From Teichococcus wenyumeiae (GTDB lineage Bacteria > Pseudomonadota > Alphaproteobacteria > Acetobacterales > Acetobacteraceae), in NCBI RefSeq assembly GCF_003696345.1, contig NZ_RFLX01000007.1, forward strand, positions 162,690 to 226,689: a stretch of DNA of 64,000 nucleotides, in the 5' to 3' direction. Position numbers and translations under genes: made by a program. This document shows positions 56,448-64,000 of this stretch, one piece after another (the first letter of the stretch is position 1; each line of letters starts with the position of its first letter). A model generated the notes under the pieces. The model was given only the letters and a program-made list of their open reading frames with translations, ran no database searches and was not told the DNA's origin.

Positions 56448-57422
56448 ATGGCTGTCTATACCGAGATCTCGGACGAGGCGCTGCGCGCCTATCTCTCCGA
56501 CTATTCCCTGGGCGAGCTGGTCGCCTTCCGCGGCATCGCGGAAGGCGTGGAGAACAGCAACTACGCGCTGAAGACCACCACCGGCGACTATATCCTCACG
56601 CTCTACGAGAAGCGGGTGGACCCGGCGGAGCTGCCCTGGTTCCTGGGCCTGATGCGGCACCTGGCGGCGCATGGCCTTTCCTGCCCCCAGCCCGTGGCGG
56701 CACGGGATGGGGAGGCGCTGCGCGAGCTGTGCGGCCGCCCCGCCGCCATCTGCACCTTCCTGCCCGGCGTCTGGCCGCGCCGCGTGCGCCAGGGCCATTG
56801 CGGCCCGCTGGGTGCCGCGCTGGCGGAACTGCATGCCGCCGGCACCGGCTTCACCGCCGAGCGCCCCAACAGCCTCGGCCCGCAATCCTGGGCGCCGCTG
56901 CTGGACCGCTGCCGGGCCGGCGGCGACGCGGTGCAGCCCGGCCTGATCGCGGAACTGGACGGGCAGCTGGAAGGCATCCTGCGCGCCTGGCCGCGGGACC
57001 TGCCGCGCGGGCAGATCCATGCCGACCTCTTTCCCGACAATGTCTTCTTCCTGGACGATGCCGGGGGCGCGCCGCGCGTCTCCGGCCTGATCGACTTCTA
57101 CTTCGCCTGCACCGACTTCCTGGCCTATGACCTGGCCATCTGCCTCAATGCCTGGTGCTTCGAGCCGGACTTCTCCTTCAACATCACCAAGGCACGGGCC
57201 ATGATCCATGCCTACCAGTCCCTGCGCCCGCTGACGGAGGCGGAACTGGCGGCGCTGCCGGTGCTCTGCCGGGGCGCGGCCATGCGCTTCCTGCTGACGC
57301 GGCTCTTTGACTGGACCCATACGCCAGCGGGCGCGATGGTGACGCGCAAGGACCCGCTGGAATACCTCAAGCGCCTGCGCTTCCATGCCGCAGCCCAGGA
57401 TATCCACGCCTATGGCCTCTGA
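56448..57422 (+). CDS. thrB: Homoserine kinase, ThrB (APH-fold, type II)
   Basis: Phosphorylates homoserine in threonine synthesis. 324 residues. It is an APH-like kinase, not the GHMP type: [20 protein letters not shown] at the N-terminus, [18 protein letters not shown] with the catalytic Asp, and [20 protein letters not shown] with the metal Asp. Starts 16 bases after ispH and overlaps rnhA by 11 bases. Confidence 0.94.
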   Translation: MAVYTEISDEALRAYLSDYSLGELVAFRGIAEGVENSNYALKTTTGDYILTLYEKRVDPAELPWFLGLMRHLAAHGLSCPQPVAARDGEALRELCGRPAAICTFLPGVWPRRVRQGHCGPLGAALAELHAAGTGFTAERPNSLGPQSWAPLLDRCRAGGDAVQPGLIAELDGQLEGILRAWPRDLPRGQIHADLFPDNVFFLDDAGGAPRVSGLIDFYFACTDFLAYDLAICLNAWCFEPDFSFNITKARAMIHAYQSLRPLTEAELAALPVLCRGAAMRFLLTRLFDWTHTPAGAMVTRKDPLEYLKRLRFHAAAQDIHAYGL

Positions 57423-57891
57423 CGTTTTCGAATCCGCCCCGCCCGAGGCTGCCGAGCGCGTGGTGGAGATCTGGACCGATGGCGGCTGCAAGCCGAACCC
57501 CGGCCCGGGCGGCTGGGCCGCGATCCTGAAGTTCGGCGAGGTGGAGAAGGAACTCTCCGGCCACGACCCCGCCACCACCAACAACCGCATGGAACTGACG
57601 GCGGCCGCCAACGCGCTGGAAGCGCTGAAGCGCCCCTGCACCGTCATCCTGCACACGGACAGCGAATATGTCCGCAACGGCATCAGCCGCTGGATCCATG
57701 GCTGGGTGCGCAACAACTGGCGCAACGCCGCCAAGGACCCGGTGGCGAATTACGAGCTATGGCAGCGCCTGCTGGCCGCCGCCAAGCCACACAAGGTGGA
57801 ATGGCGCTGGGTGCGCGGCCATGCCGGCGACCCGATGAACGAGCGCGCCGACAAGCTGGCCACGATCGCTCGGGATTCCGGGCAGGGCTGA
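57412..57891 (+). CDS. rnhA: Ribonuclease HI
   Basis: Degrades RNA in RNA-DNA hybrids. 159 residues from ATG 57412, which overlaps thrB. Catalytic residues Asp23 ([15 protein letters not shown]), Glu61 ([13 protein letters not shown]), Asp83 ([10 protein letters not shown]), His137 and Asp147 ([14 protein letters not shown]) are all present, as is the basic handle [18 protein letters not shown]. With RNase HII in the same window, the organism has both types. Confidence 0.97.
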   Translation: MASDVFESAPPEAAERVVEIWTDGGCKPNPGPGGWAAILKFGEVEKELSGHDPATTNNRMELTAAANALEALKRPCTVILHTDSEYVRNGISRWIHGWVRNNWRNAAKDPVANYELWQRLLAAAKPHKVEWRWVRGHAGDPMNERADKLATIARDSGQG

Positions 57892-57970
57892 TGTGCCCGT
57901 CGAAGGAGATCAGCACGCTTACCCCACGCGCCCAGCTGGAGACAGCGGATACCGGGCCGTGAGTTCGACC

Positions 57971-58234
57971 CTACTTGAGTTGGCTGTCCTTGCTGCCCCT
58001 GCGGTTGAATCCAATGCTCACCGGGCGGCTGTCTAGGGCTGACTGGCAGGTGACGCAGGTCTTCACCCCAAGAAGCGCGTGGCGCCGTGCCGCCGGGATC
58101 TCCTCGCCACATTCGAGGCAATGCGTGGCTCCCTCCCCTGTCGGGAGGTGGGCGCGCGCCCTCGACACGCCATCCGTAACGGTGTCGTCGATCTGGTCCT
58201 GCACAGCGCTGTCCGGAGCCCATCCACTCGCCAT
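57971..58234 (-). CDS. DksA/TraR-family zinc-finger protein, short form
   Basis: 87 residues from ATG 58234 (AGGTGGT upstream). The C4 zinc finger has Cys39, Cys42, Cys60 and Cys63 in CLECGEEIPAARRHALLGVK then TCVTCQ. Before it is a short helical tail (DQIDDTVTDGVSRARAHL) in place of the long coiled coil of DksA. Members act on RNA polymerase in stringent-type control or are phage/plasmid relatives. The open frame continues upstream to 58387 and beyond, so the start is not certain. Convergent with rnhA (79 bases between stops). Confidence 0.8.
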   Translation of the reverse strand: MASGWAPDSAVQDQIDDTVTDGVSRARAHLPTGEGATHCLECGEEIPAARRHALLGVKTCVTCQSALDSRPVSIGFNRRGSKDSQLK

Positions 58235-58502
58235 CTTCACCACCTGGCTTGATTGCAGTCGAGGCCGCTTCAGATGGTCGCCAGCGGCGGCGTTTTCAAT
58301 GAACGCCCTGGCGCACCGAAGCGCGAAGCGGCTTCCACGCCCAGGCGGCACGGTCAGGTCCTGGCCGGAAGCTGCCGGTCCGCTCATGGCTGCCAAATAG
58401 CGAAAAGCGCGGCTGGCAGCCGCCTGGTGACCAGAGGGGACCGAAGCCCGGTGCCGGTGCCTGGTACAGACGCACGGCCGACCACTCACAGCTCCCTCTC
58501 GA
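58235..58502. other. Short region without a supported gene
   Basis: About 270 bases. The DksA-like frame continues upstream without a convincing start, and another frame on the plus strand has no ribosome binding site. It may hold the promoter for the DksA-like gene. No RNA gene or repeat pattern seen. Confidence 0.4.
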
Positions 58503-59786
58503 TCAGCAGAGCCTCTGGGGAGCGTGCGAAGCGGTCTTAGCGGATTTTGGTCGCAACAGCAGCGCTCCGGCCGACGCGAGCTGAACAAGGGCTGCGGCGG
58601 CGAAGGGCAAGATGCCCTCGTTGATCGAGAACCCTGTCGCGCCGAGGTCGCGCAGCAGGCCGAAGGCAGCCGGTGCAAAGGCGTATCCCGCCTGACTGAT
58701 GGCTGTGACCAGCCCCACGACCCGCGCCACGTCAGCGGAGCGGAACTCGGCTTGCGCAATGAGCGGCGGCAGTGAGGTGCTGTTGCCCAGGCCCAACCCG
58801 AACAACGCGCAACCGAACAGCAGCAATGGCACGGAGGACCCAGCACAGAGGAGCACCACCGATCCGATAGCCTGCATTCCGGCATTGGCGGCGGTCACCA
58901 CCCGCCGGTCTGCCCCCGGCGGCATCACCGCCCCGAGCAGGGAACGTCCGCCGACGGCGCAGACTGTCACCCCACCCATGGTCAGGCCCGCGCCGCCCGC
59001 ACCCAGGGTGGGCACAAGCAAGGAGAAGAGGTGCGCTACCAGACCGACCTGCGCCACGAACCCGAAGGTCGTAGCCGCTGCAAGGGTCAGGAAGCGCCGG
59101 TCACGCCAGGGGTTCCTGAGAGCCGCCGCATCCGTTCCGCGCGGCGCCGCCTCGGCTGGACCTACTTGCTGCGGGGCCAAGTCGCCGTCGGGCAGCAAGT
59201 TCATACTCGCAGGGGTGCGGCTGAGATAGAGCCTCGACAGCACCCATGTCACGCCGATGACGGAGGCGGCCACCATCCCGGCAGCCGCATGGAAGCCCAG
59301 GCTGGCGATGAGGACGACCCAGAGCGGGGAAAAGATCACGCCCCCCATGCTGGCGCCGTTGAAGGCCATTCCCAGTGCGGCCGGACGCCGGCGGGCGAAC
59401 CATGGAGAGACCATCGCGTTCAGCGCGGCGCCACTGGTCAGCGCCCAACCGGCGCCGCTCACCGGAGCGGCCAGATAGAGTTGCCATGGGGCTGCCGCGA
59501 AAGCCCAGCCGAGCAAGCCGACCGCCGTGAACAGCGCACCAGCGCGGGTGACCGCAACAAGGCCGAAGCGACGATGCAGGGCAGCGAGGTTGGCGACCAC
59601 AGCGGCGCCGAGCAGGAAGTGCGCGGAAATGGCCCCAGAGACGACCGATACCGGCCAGCCGCGCGAGGTATGCAGGACCTGGAGATAGATGGGAGGGCCG
59701 TAGAAGCTGATGCCCCAGGCGAACATCGCCAGAGTGAAGGCCGCCCCTACAACACGCCAACCGAAGAACATGCGAGGGAGCGCCAT
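58503..59786 (-). CDS. Major facilitator superfamily transporter
   Basis: 427 residues from ATG 59786 (GGAGGG upstream); the frame runs on to 59924 without a good start. About twelve transmembrane helices. The MFS loop between helices 2 and 3 is atypical (AALHRRFGLVAVTRAG). SGAGWALTSGAALNAMVSPW followed by FARRRPAALGMAFNGASMGG is characteristic of monocarboxylate / oxalate-formate antiporter-like MFS proteins. Single gene with no operon partner. The substrate may be an organic acid or drug. Confidence 0.85.
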   Translation of the reverse strand: MALPRMFFGWRVVGAAFTLAMFAWGISFYGPPIYLQVLHTSRGWPVSVVSGAISAHFLLGAAVVANLAALHRRFGLVAVTRAGALFTAVGLLGWAFAAAPWQLYLAAPVSGAGWALTSGAALNAMVSPWFARRRPAALGMAFNGASMGGVIFSPLWVVLIASLGFHAAAGMVAASVIGVTWVLSRLYLSRTPASMNLLPDGDLAPQQVGPAEAAPRGTDAAALRNPWRDRRFLTLAAATTFGFVAQVGLVAHLFSLLVPTLGAGGAGLTMGGVTVCAVGGRSLLGAVMPPGADRRVVTAANAGMQAIGSVVLLCAGSSVPLLLFGCALFGLGLGNSTSLPPLIAQAEFRSADVARVVGLVTAISQAGYAFAPAAFGLLRDLGATGFSINEGILPFAAAALVQLASAGALLLRPKSAKTASHAPQRLC

Positions 59787-59938
59787 TATGCGCGTCCCTC
59801 CACGAGATCGGCGGCCCAGGAGCACCACCCTCCGGCGCATCCTGCGGGCAGCAGTTTGGCCGCCAGCGCGATGAAAGAGACGAAGGGCCGGATCACTGTG
59901 ATTTGCATCGTCTCTGAGGTGCACAAAGGCTTCTTGGG

Positions 59939-60598
59939 TCAGAAAGCCAGCTTGCTCTTCTGCCGCATATCCGCGTCGAAATTCTCCGGCCGCAGCCAGG
60001 CTTCATAGCCAGCTTTCAAACGCGGCCAGTCCTGGTCCGTCATCGCGAACCAGGCCGTGTCGCGGTTCTGGCCTTTGAGGACCATGTGCTGGCGGAATAT
60101 GCCCTCGAAGGTGAAGCCGAAACGCTGGGCGGCCCGCTTGGAAGGCTCGTTGTGGTTGTGGCATTTCCATTCGAAGCGCCGGTAGCCGAGCGTGTCGAAC
60201 ACGTAGCTGGCCGACAGATAGAGGGCCTCGGTGGCGACACTGGTGCCTGCGATGGCCGGTCCCCAGAGAATACTGCCAATCTCGATGACGCCATGCACAG
60301 GATCGATGCGCATCAAGGCTTGCCGACCTTCTGCCCGCGCAGTCTGTCGATCGATCACGGCGAAGAACAGCGGATCGGTTGAGCTGGCAGCCTTGTCGAG
60401 CCAAGGCGTGAAATCCTGTTCCCCGGTAGGAGGCGCCTCGAACAAGTAGCGGAAGCGATCCTCCGCACCAGGCTGCCGAGCCGAGGCCAGCAACTGCTCG
60501 CCGTGCTGCCGCGCATCCAGCGGTTCGAGCTTTGCGTAACGGCCTTCGAGCACAACTCGTTCCGGACGCGCCACGCCCTGCCAGTTCGATAGATCCAT
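59939..60598 (-). CDS. RimJ/RimL-type N-acetyltransferase
   Basis: 219 residues. GNAT fold of the RimJ/RimL group, which acetylates protein N-termini or small amines: VVLEGRYAKLEPLDARQHGE at the N-terminus, FFAVIDRQTARAEGRQALMR, GVIEIGSILWGPAIAGTSVA with the acetyl-CoA loop, and CHNHNEPSKRAAQRFGFTFE near the C-terminus. Ends with DADMRQKSKLAF. Single gene, 152 bases upstream of the MFS start. Target unknown. Confidence 0.9.
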   Translation of the reverse strand: MDLSNWQGVARPERVVLEGRYAKLEPLDARQHGEQLLASARQPGAEDRFRYLFEAPPTGEQDFTPWLDKAASSTDPLFFAVIDRQTARAEGRQALMRIDPVHGVIEIGSILWGPAIAGTSVATEALYLSASYVFDTLGYRRFEWKCHNHNEPSKRAAQRFGFTFEGIFRQHMVLKGQNRDTAWFAMTDQDWPRLKAGYEAWLRPENFDADMRQKSKLAF

Positions 60599-60957
60599 TG
60601 GTAACTCTCGTGTCCGTTTCGAGAGTGCTTAGCTGTCAGATTGGTCGCCGCAAGGGCCAATTCATAGCATAGTCTGCCGACCAATGTGGGAGAGACGAGC
60701 AGTCTGTTGGACCAGCCTCTGTTCCTGGAGGCGGAACAGCCCCCCGGTAGGCCATGCCACCCGTGTACGCTCTCCCCACCCGATCCGGTCCGTAGGCAGC
60801 CGGAAAGCGACGTCCGCTTTGCGAAAAGCCGCTAAACCATCCGGGTGGCCGATAGAGTGCCCACCCGTCATGGCCGGGTCTGGCCGAGAGCGGAATGGCC
60901 GCTTCGTGGAGACGGGTAGGCGGAAGCGGCCGAAGATGCCTCCGCACGTGCGTGGTC
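60599..60957. other. Gap with inverted repeats, no convincing gene
   Basis: About 360 bases. AAAGCGACGTCCGCTTT at 60804-60820 is nearly palindromic, and CGGGTGG (60842-60848) pairs with CCACCCG (60861-60867). Open frames on both strands have Arg/Pro-rich, frame-shadow composition. It may be an eroded mobile-element or intergenic remnant; I cannot identify one. Confidence 0.4.
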
Positions 60958-61797
60958 TTATGTGGCGGATTTCTGCTCGGTCATGAGGGTGCGTATCAGC
61001 GCCGCATCGGCGGGCGAGACCGGGTTGTAGACGATCATACCGAGATCTGGCCGCTCCTCGAGCGCAAAGGAGGAGTACTCCAGTTCCAGCATGCCGAGGG
61101 TAGGATGGCGCAAGCGTTTGGTACCCCCGCCGTGGGCGCCCACGTCGTTCTCGCGCCAGAGCGCCTCGAATTCCGGGCTCGTCCGGCACAGTTCCTCCAC
61201 CAGTTGGCGGACCTCGGACAGGGCACCGGCCCGCGCCGCATCCGCCCTGAAGGCGCCCACCACGAAACGGGCAACGCTCTCCCAGTCGTGCTGGGCGGCC
61301 CGGACTTGAGACTGGCCGAACATCAGGCGCAGGACGTTGCGCTGGTCCGGAGGGAGCGCCCCATAGTCCGTCAGCACCGCCACGGCCGCCCGGTTCCACG
61401 CCACGATGTCCCAGGTGGCGGTCTTGATGATCGCGGGGCTGAACTCGAGGGCATCAAGCAGGCGCTGCAGCCGCGGCGAGACCCCCTCGGCCGCCCTGTA
61501 GCGCACCTCCGGCGGCCGCCCGAGGCCGAGGAGGAAGAGGTGCTCGCGCTCGATGTCGGTCAGCATCAGCGCACGGGCAATCCGGTCCAGCACGTCGGCG
61601 GACGGGGCGCCGCCGCGCCCTTGCTCCAGCCAGGTGTACCAGGTGACGCTGATGTTGGCGCGCTGGGCGACCTCCTCGCGGCGCAGGCCCGCCGTCCGTC
61701 GGCGCTGAGTGGCGAAGCCGAGCGCGGCGGGGTCGAGGCGCGTTCGCCGAGCCTTGAGATAGGCGCCGAGCCGATCTTCGACCCCGATGGACATCAT
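60958..61797 (-). CDS. MmyB-like XRE-family transcriptional regulator
   Basis: 279 residues. N-terminal helix-turn-helix (RTAGLRREEVAQRANISVTW then YTWLEQG) followed by a MmyB/MLTR ligand-binding domain of about 170 residues (LQRLLDALEFSPAIIKTATW; IVAWNRAAVAVLTDYGALPP; LGMLELEYSSFALEERPDLG). Proteins of this kind in actinobacteria and proteobacteria control a divergent short-chain dehydrogenase gene, as here, and may bind fatty acids. ATGATG start at 61797 or 61794. Probably autoregulates through the short divergent spacer. Confidence 0.9.
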   Translation of the reverse strand: MMSIGVEDRLGAYLKARRTRLDPAALGFATQRRRTAGLRREEVAQRANISVTWYTWLEQGRGGAPSADVLDRIARALMLTDIEREHLFLLGLGRPPEVRYRAAEGVSPRLQRLLDALEFSPAIIKTATWDIVAWNRAAVAVLTDYGALPPDQRNVLRLMFGQSQVRAAQHDWESVARFVVGAFRADAARAGALSEVRQLVEELCRTSPEFEALWRENDVGAHGGGTKRLRHPTLGMLELEYSSFALEERPDLGMIVYNPVSPADAALIRTLMTEQKSAT

Positions 61798-61810
61798 CCT
61801 GTTAGCCTTT

Positions 61811-61864
61811 ATACCAGGATAAGTTCACTACTTTAACAGTATTTAGCGCGGGAGGATACCAGGG
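61811..61864. promoter_or_regulatory. Direct repeat ATACCAGG in the divergent spacer
   Basis: ATACCAGG occurs at 61811-61818 and again at 61856-61863, 45 bases apart, in the 93-base gap between the MmyB-like regulator and the dehydrogenase. The segment between is AT-rich (CACTACTTTAACAGTATTTA). The spacing, about four helical turns, fits binding of a dimer pair. Likely operators for the regulator. Confidence 0.45.
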
Positions 61865-61890
61865 TCTCCAAACGGCCATGGAACTCTGAC

Positions 61891-62784
61891 ATGCGTGTAT
61901 TCGTCACCGGCGCGACCGGCTTCATCGGTTCGCGCATCATTCCCGAACTCATCGGCGCGGGTCATCAGGTTCTGGGACTGACCCGCTCGGATGCGGGCGC
62001 TGTGGCGCTCGTTGCCAGCGGCGCAGAGGTGCATCGTGGAACTCTGGAAGACCTGGACAGCCTGCGCCGAGGCGCGGCGCAGGCGGACGGCGTGATCCAC
62101 TGCGCCTTCGACCATGACTTCACGAACATGCTGGCGAATTGCGAGAAGGACCGCCGCGCCATCGAGGCTCTGGGCGCAGAGTTCGCCGGTTCCACCCGCC
62201 CGCTCATCATCACTTCTGGCGTCGGGATGGGCGACCCAGGGGACGGGACACTGAGCAGAGAGAACGTATTCAACACCAAGCACCCGATCCCCCGGAAAGC
62301 CTCTGAGCTCGCTGGTGCCGCAATGCTCGAGGCTGGCGTCAATCTGTCGGTCATGCGGCTCCCGCAGGTCCACGACACCGTCCGGCAGGGCCTGATCTCT
62401 CCCCTGGTCCAGGTTGCCCGCGCGAAGGGCGTGTCCGCCTATGTCGGAGACGGGATGAACCGCTGGTCCGCCGCCCATGTTCTCGATGTCGCCCGCCTTT
62501 ACCGGCTGGCCCTGGAGCGGGCAGAACCCGGCGCCCGCTACCACGCGGTGGACGAGGAGGGCGTGGCAGCCAGGGACATCGCGGAGGCCCTGGGACGCGG
62601 GCTGGGCGTGCCGGTCGTCTCCCTGCCGCCCGAAAAGGCGCAGGACCATTTCGGCTGGCTCGCTATGTTCGTCGGCCTCAACATGGCAGCCTCCAGCGCC
62701 CTGACGCGGGAACGCCTGGCCTGGCAGCCAACTGGGCCGGATCTGCTGACCGACCTGCGGGAGATGGACTACGGAGCCGCTTGA
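61891..62784 (+). CDS. NAD-dependent epimerase/dehydratase-like SDR
   Basis: 297 residues. Extended/atypical SDR with the Rossmann motif TGATGFIG at residues 7-14. The catalytic region is displaced: SGVGMGDPGDG takes the place of the Ser motif, and no YxxxK is visible (the Tyr may be missing, as in NmrA-like members). VNLSVMRLPQVHDTVRQGLI and NRWSAAHVLDVARLYRLALE are typical of the group. Divergent from the MmyB-like regulator, a common pairing. Substrate unknown; it may be a reductase for a small quinone or carbonyl. Confidence 0.82.
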   Translation: MRVFVTGATGFIGSRIIPELIGAGHQVLGLTRSDAGAVALVASGAEVHRGTLEDLDSLRRGAAQADGVIHCAFDHDFTNMLANCEKDRRAIEALGAEFAGSTRPLIITSGVGMGDPGDGTLSRENVFNTKHPIPRKASELAGAAMLEAGVNLSVMRLPQVHDTVRQGLISPLVQVARAKGVSAYVGDGMNRWSAAHVLDVARLYRLALERAEPGARYHAVDEEGVAARDIAEALGRGLGVPVVSLPPEKAQDHFGWLAMFVGLNMAASSALTRERLAWQPTGPDLLTDLREMDYGAA

Positions 62785-63150
62785 TTGGAAAGGCCAGCGC
62801 GTTACCAAAGTGCGGCAACAGTGGACACCGTTCCTGACGGTGTTGCGGGACTGCGCTGGCATGTCTGGCTCGTGGCGACAGGCGGGGTGCGACACACCAC
62901 CGAAGTGCGCGCGATGCGAAGAGCATCCTTCCCATCGCCAGCAGTCAGCCTGCGGCCCAAAAGGAGGCGAGCTGAAGCCAACGAAGATTGCCTGCAGCCA
63001 ACCGTGGCAGCCAGCATCCCGTCGGCAGATGCAGTCCTCTCGATAGTCCTGCCGCCTGGATGATGGCGTCATCGGATCCGGTCACGACCGCAGTGCCAGA
63101 CCCTGTCGTGCTGCCGCTGAGGGCGCTTTTTCCTCGCGGAGGGATGTCAC
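62785..63150. other. Gap without a supported gene before the AraC regulator
   Basis: 366 bases. A hairpin ACACCG-TTCCTGA-CGGTGT at 62825-62843 follows the dehydrogenase and may terminate it, without a U run. The open frames crossing the rest lack ribosome binding sites and have shadow composition. It should contain the promoter of the AraC-type gene. Confidence 0.4.
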
Positions 63151-63924
63151 ATGGCTTATCGACTGGCCATGGTCTTCGTCCTGGACAGGGCCGAATGGGC
63201 GGCCGCTTCGGCAGCCGGGCCCGATTACGCCACCGAGTGGCACGCGCATGACTGCGCCATGCTCCTGCTGCCGCGGCAGGGGCTGATGCTGGTGCAACTG
63301 GAGGGGCGACGCGTGGCCTCCCCGCTGCGGCCTGGCAAGGCACTCCTCGTGGCGCCCGGCCTGGGTCATCGCACCCGGGCCGCCGATGCGGTGCACCGGC
63401 ACATCGTCCTCTACACGCCCACACCCCGCCTCAGCCGCTGGCTGCAGGGGCAGGGTTGGCAGCTTGGCCTGCTGCGGCCGGGCATGCTGCCGTTGCTGAG
63501 CTACTGGGATGCGCTGCCCGAAGGCTCCGGACGGGCCCGGCTGGCCGAGCGCCTGCTTCTGGAGGAAGCAACCGAGGCCGGGCTCGAACCTGCTCCGGCA
63601 CAACACGGCGCCGCCGTGGTCCAGGCCATCGCGGAGCACCTGCGCGCCCAGTTGCACGAGCCGCAGCCCCTGGACAGCCTCGCGGCCCGCTTTGGCCTTT
63701 CGCGCCGCCAGATGACCCGGCTCTTCCGGCGGCATCTCGGGCGCAGCATCGCGGATTACCTGGGCGAGCTGCGCGTGCGGGAAGCGGCCCGGCGCATCGG
63801 GACAGGCCAGGGTGTTCTGGCCGCGGCGCATGCCGTGGGCCTGGCCTCGCCTTCCCACCTCGCGCGGCTCTTCCGCCAGCACACCGGGCGCTCCCCCTCG
63901 ATGGCCCGATCCGGCGAGGACTAG
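63151..63924 (+). CDS. AraC-family transcriptional regulator
   Basis: 257 residues with GAGGG before ATG 63151. The N-terminal cupin-like sensor has WHAHDCAMLLLPRQGLMLVQ and LLVAPGLGHRTRAAD. The C-terminal AraC DNA-binding pair of helix-turn-helix motifs is PQPLDSLAARFGLSRRQMTR followed by LFRRHLGRS and AAHAVGLASPSHLARLFRQH followed by TGRSP. The last codon sits against what looks like an IS end: its TAG and the transposase TAG share CTAG. Effector and targets unknown. Confidence 0.9.
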   Translation: MAYRLAMVFVLDRAEWAAASAAGPDYATEWHAHDCAMLLLPRQGLMLVQLEGRRVASPLRPGKALLVAPGLGHRTRAADAVHRHIVLYTPTPRLSRWLQGQGWQLGLLRPGMLPLLSYWDALPEGSGRARLAERLLLEEATEAGLEPAPAQHGAAVVQAIAEHLRAQLHEPQPLDSLAARFGLSRRQMTRLFRRHLGRSIADYLGELRVREAARRIGTGQGVLAAAHAVGLASPSHLARLFRQHTGRSPSMARSGED

Positions 63925-64000
63925 GGTCTGTGACCGGACGCAGCGATGCGTAGGTTGATGATGGTGGCGGCGAGATGGGCAAAGCCAGTCCAACTGCGGC
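63921..64000 (-). mobile_element. C-terminal end of an IS5-like transposase, cut by the window edge
   Basis: Reading the minus strand from the right edge gives RSWTGFAHLAATIINLRIAA followed by SGHRP and TAG at 63923-63921. TGFAHLAATIINLRI matches the C-terminus of IS5-family DDE transposases. The neighbouring plus-strand GGGTCTGTGACCGG at about 63924-63937 looks like a terminal-inverted-repeat end. The rest of the element lies outside the window, so only the tail is seen. The right end of the window is thus an insertion-sequence boundary. Confidence 0.65.

Noticed and set aside
63082..63993. A minus-strand frame spanning the AraC gene and the right edge
   Set aside because: It is in a different frame from the transposase tail and antisense to the regulator; the transposase signal is only in the frame ending at 63921.

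Overview
The window is very GC-rich, densely coded bacterial chromosome. Several arrangements point to an alphaproteobacterium: an F0 ATP synthase operon (a, c, b', b plus AtpZ/I) without the F1 genes, rnhB directly upstream of a CcrM-type GANTC methyltransferase, the ispH-thrB-rnhA cluster, smc-dsbA-DUF721 divergent from mutY, and gpmI-envC-ctpA-deacetylase-rppH. The GC content and the many solute-binding proteins (including a Bug/TTT type) fit Acetobacteraceae of the Roseomonas kind. That placement is inference; there is no rRNA in the window.

Layout. 1-4.4 kb: the end of an MntH Mn transporter, a DUF2171 protein, and a peptide-type ABC importer (binding protein plus two permeases, no ATPase). 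4.5-6.3 kb: YbaK deacylase, a small membrane protein and an EAL phosphodiesterase. 6.4-12.3 kb: gpmI, an EnvC-like amidase activator, CtpA protease, a YibQ-like protein and rppH. 12.3-15.7 kb (minus): malonyl-CoA decarboxylase, a small exported protein and the NAD(P)HX repair enzyme. 16-17.6 kb: an ABC ATPase and permease of the nitrate/sulfonate type. 17.8-19.6 kb: a serralysin-like M10 metalloprotease with DUF4214 repeats. 20.2-21 kb: an enol-lactonase-like hydrolase. 21-23.7 kb: the F0 operon. 24-27.3 kb: a PEP-CTERM protein and a GGDEF/EAL protein.

27.4-34 kb: smc, dsbA-like, DUF721 and mutY. 34-37 kb: a membrane protein with a zinc alcohol dehydrogenase, DUF3072 behind a possible general-stress promoter, and a Bug-type binding protein. 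37.3-40 kb: hydrolase-rnhB-ccrM, with two GANTC sites in the ccrM promoter. 40-41.8 kb: a GNAT enzyme and topoisomerase IB. 42-46.9 kb: an accessory catabolic cluster (flavoprotein oxidoreductase, peptide-type binding protein, CMD-domain protein, AhpD-like protein, opposed by an SDR). 47-48.8 kb: an exported protein of unknown function and two very small genes. 48.9-49.5 kb: a frameshifted Nudix gene. 49.5-54.2 kb: gcvT-gcvH-gcvP behind a tandem glycine riboswitch. 54.2-57.9 kb: a lipoprotein and phosphatase pair, then ispH-thrB-rnhA. 58-64 kb is looser and accessory: a DksA-like protein, an MFS transporter, a GNAT enzyme, an MmyB-like regulator divergent from a short-chain dehydrogenase, an AraC regulator, and the tail of an IS5-like transposase at the window edge.

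Most of the window is housekeeping. The least explained parts are the 42-49 kb stretch, the metalloprotease, the divergent YibQ-like protein, the PEP-CTERM protein and the gaps at 19.6-20.2, 60.6-61 and 62.8-63.15 kb. I did not find a clear new defence or mobile system. Start codons named here were chosen from Shine-Dalgarno spacing, signal peptides and gene overlaps. They are predictions.
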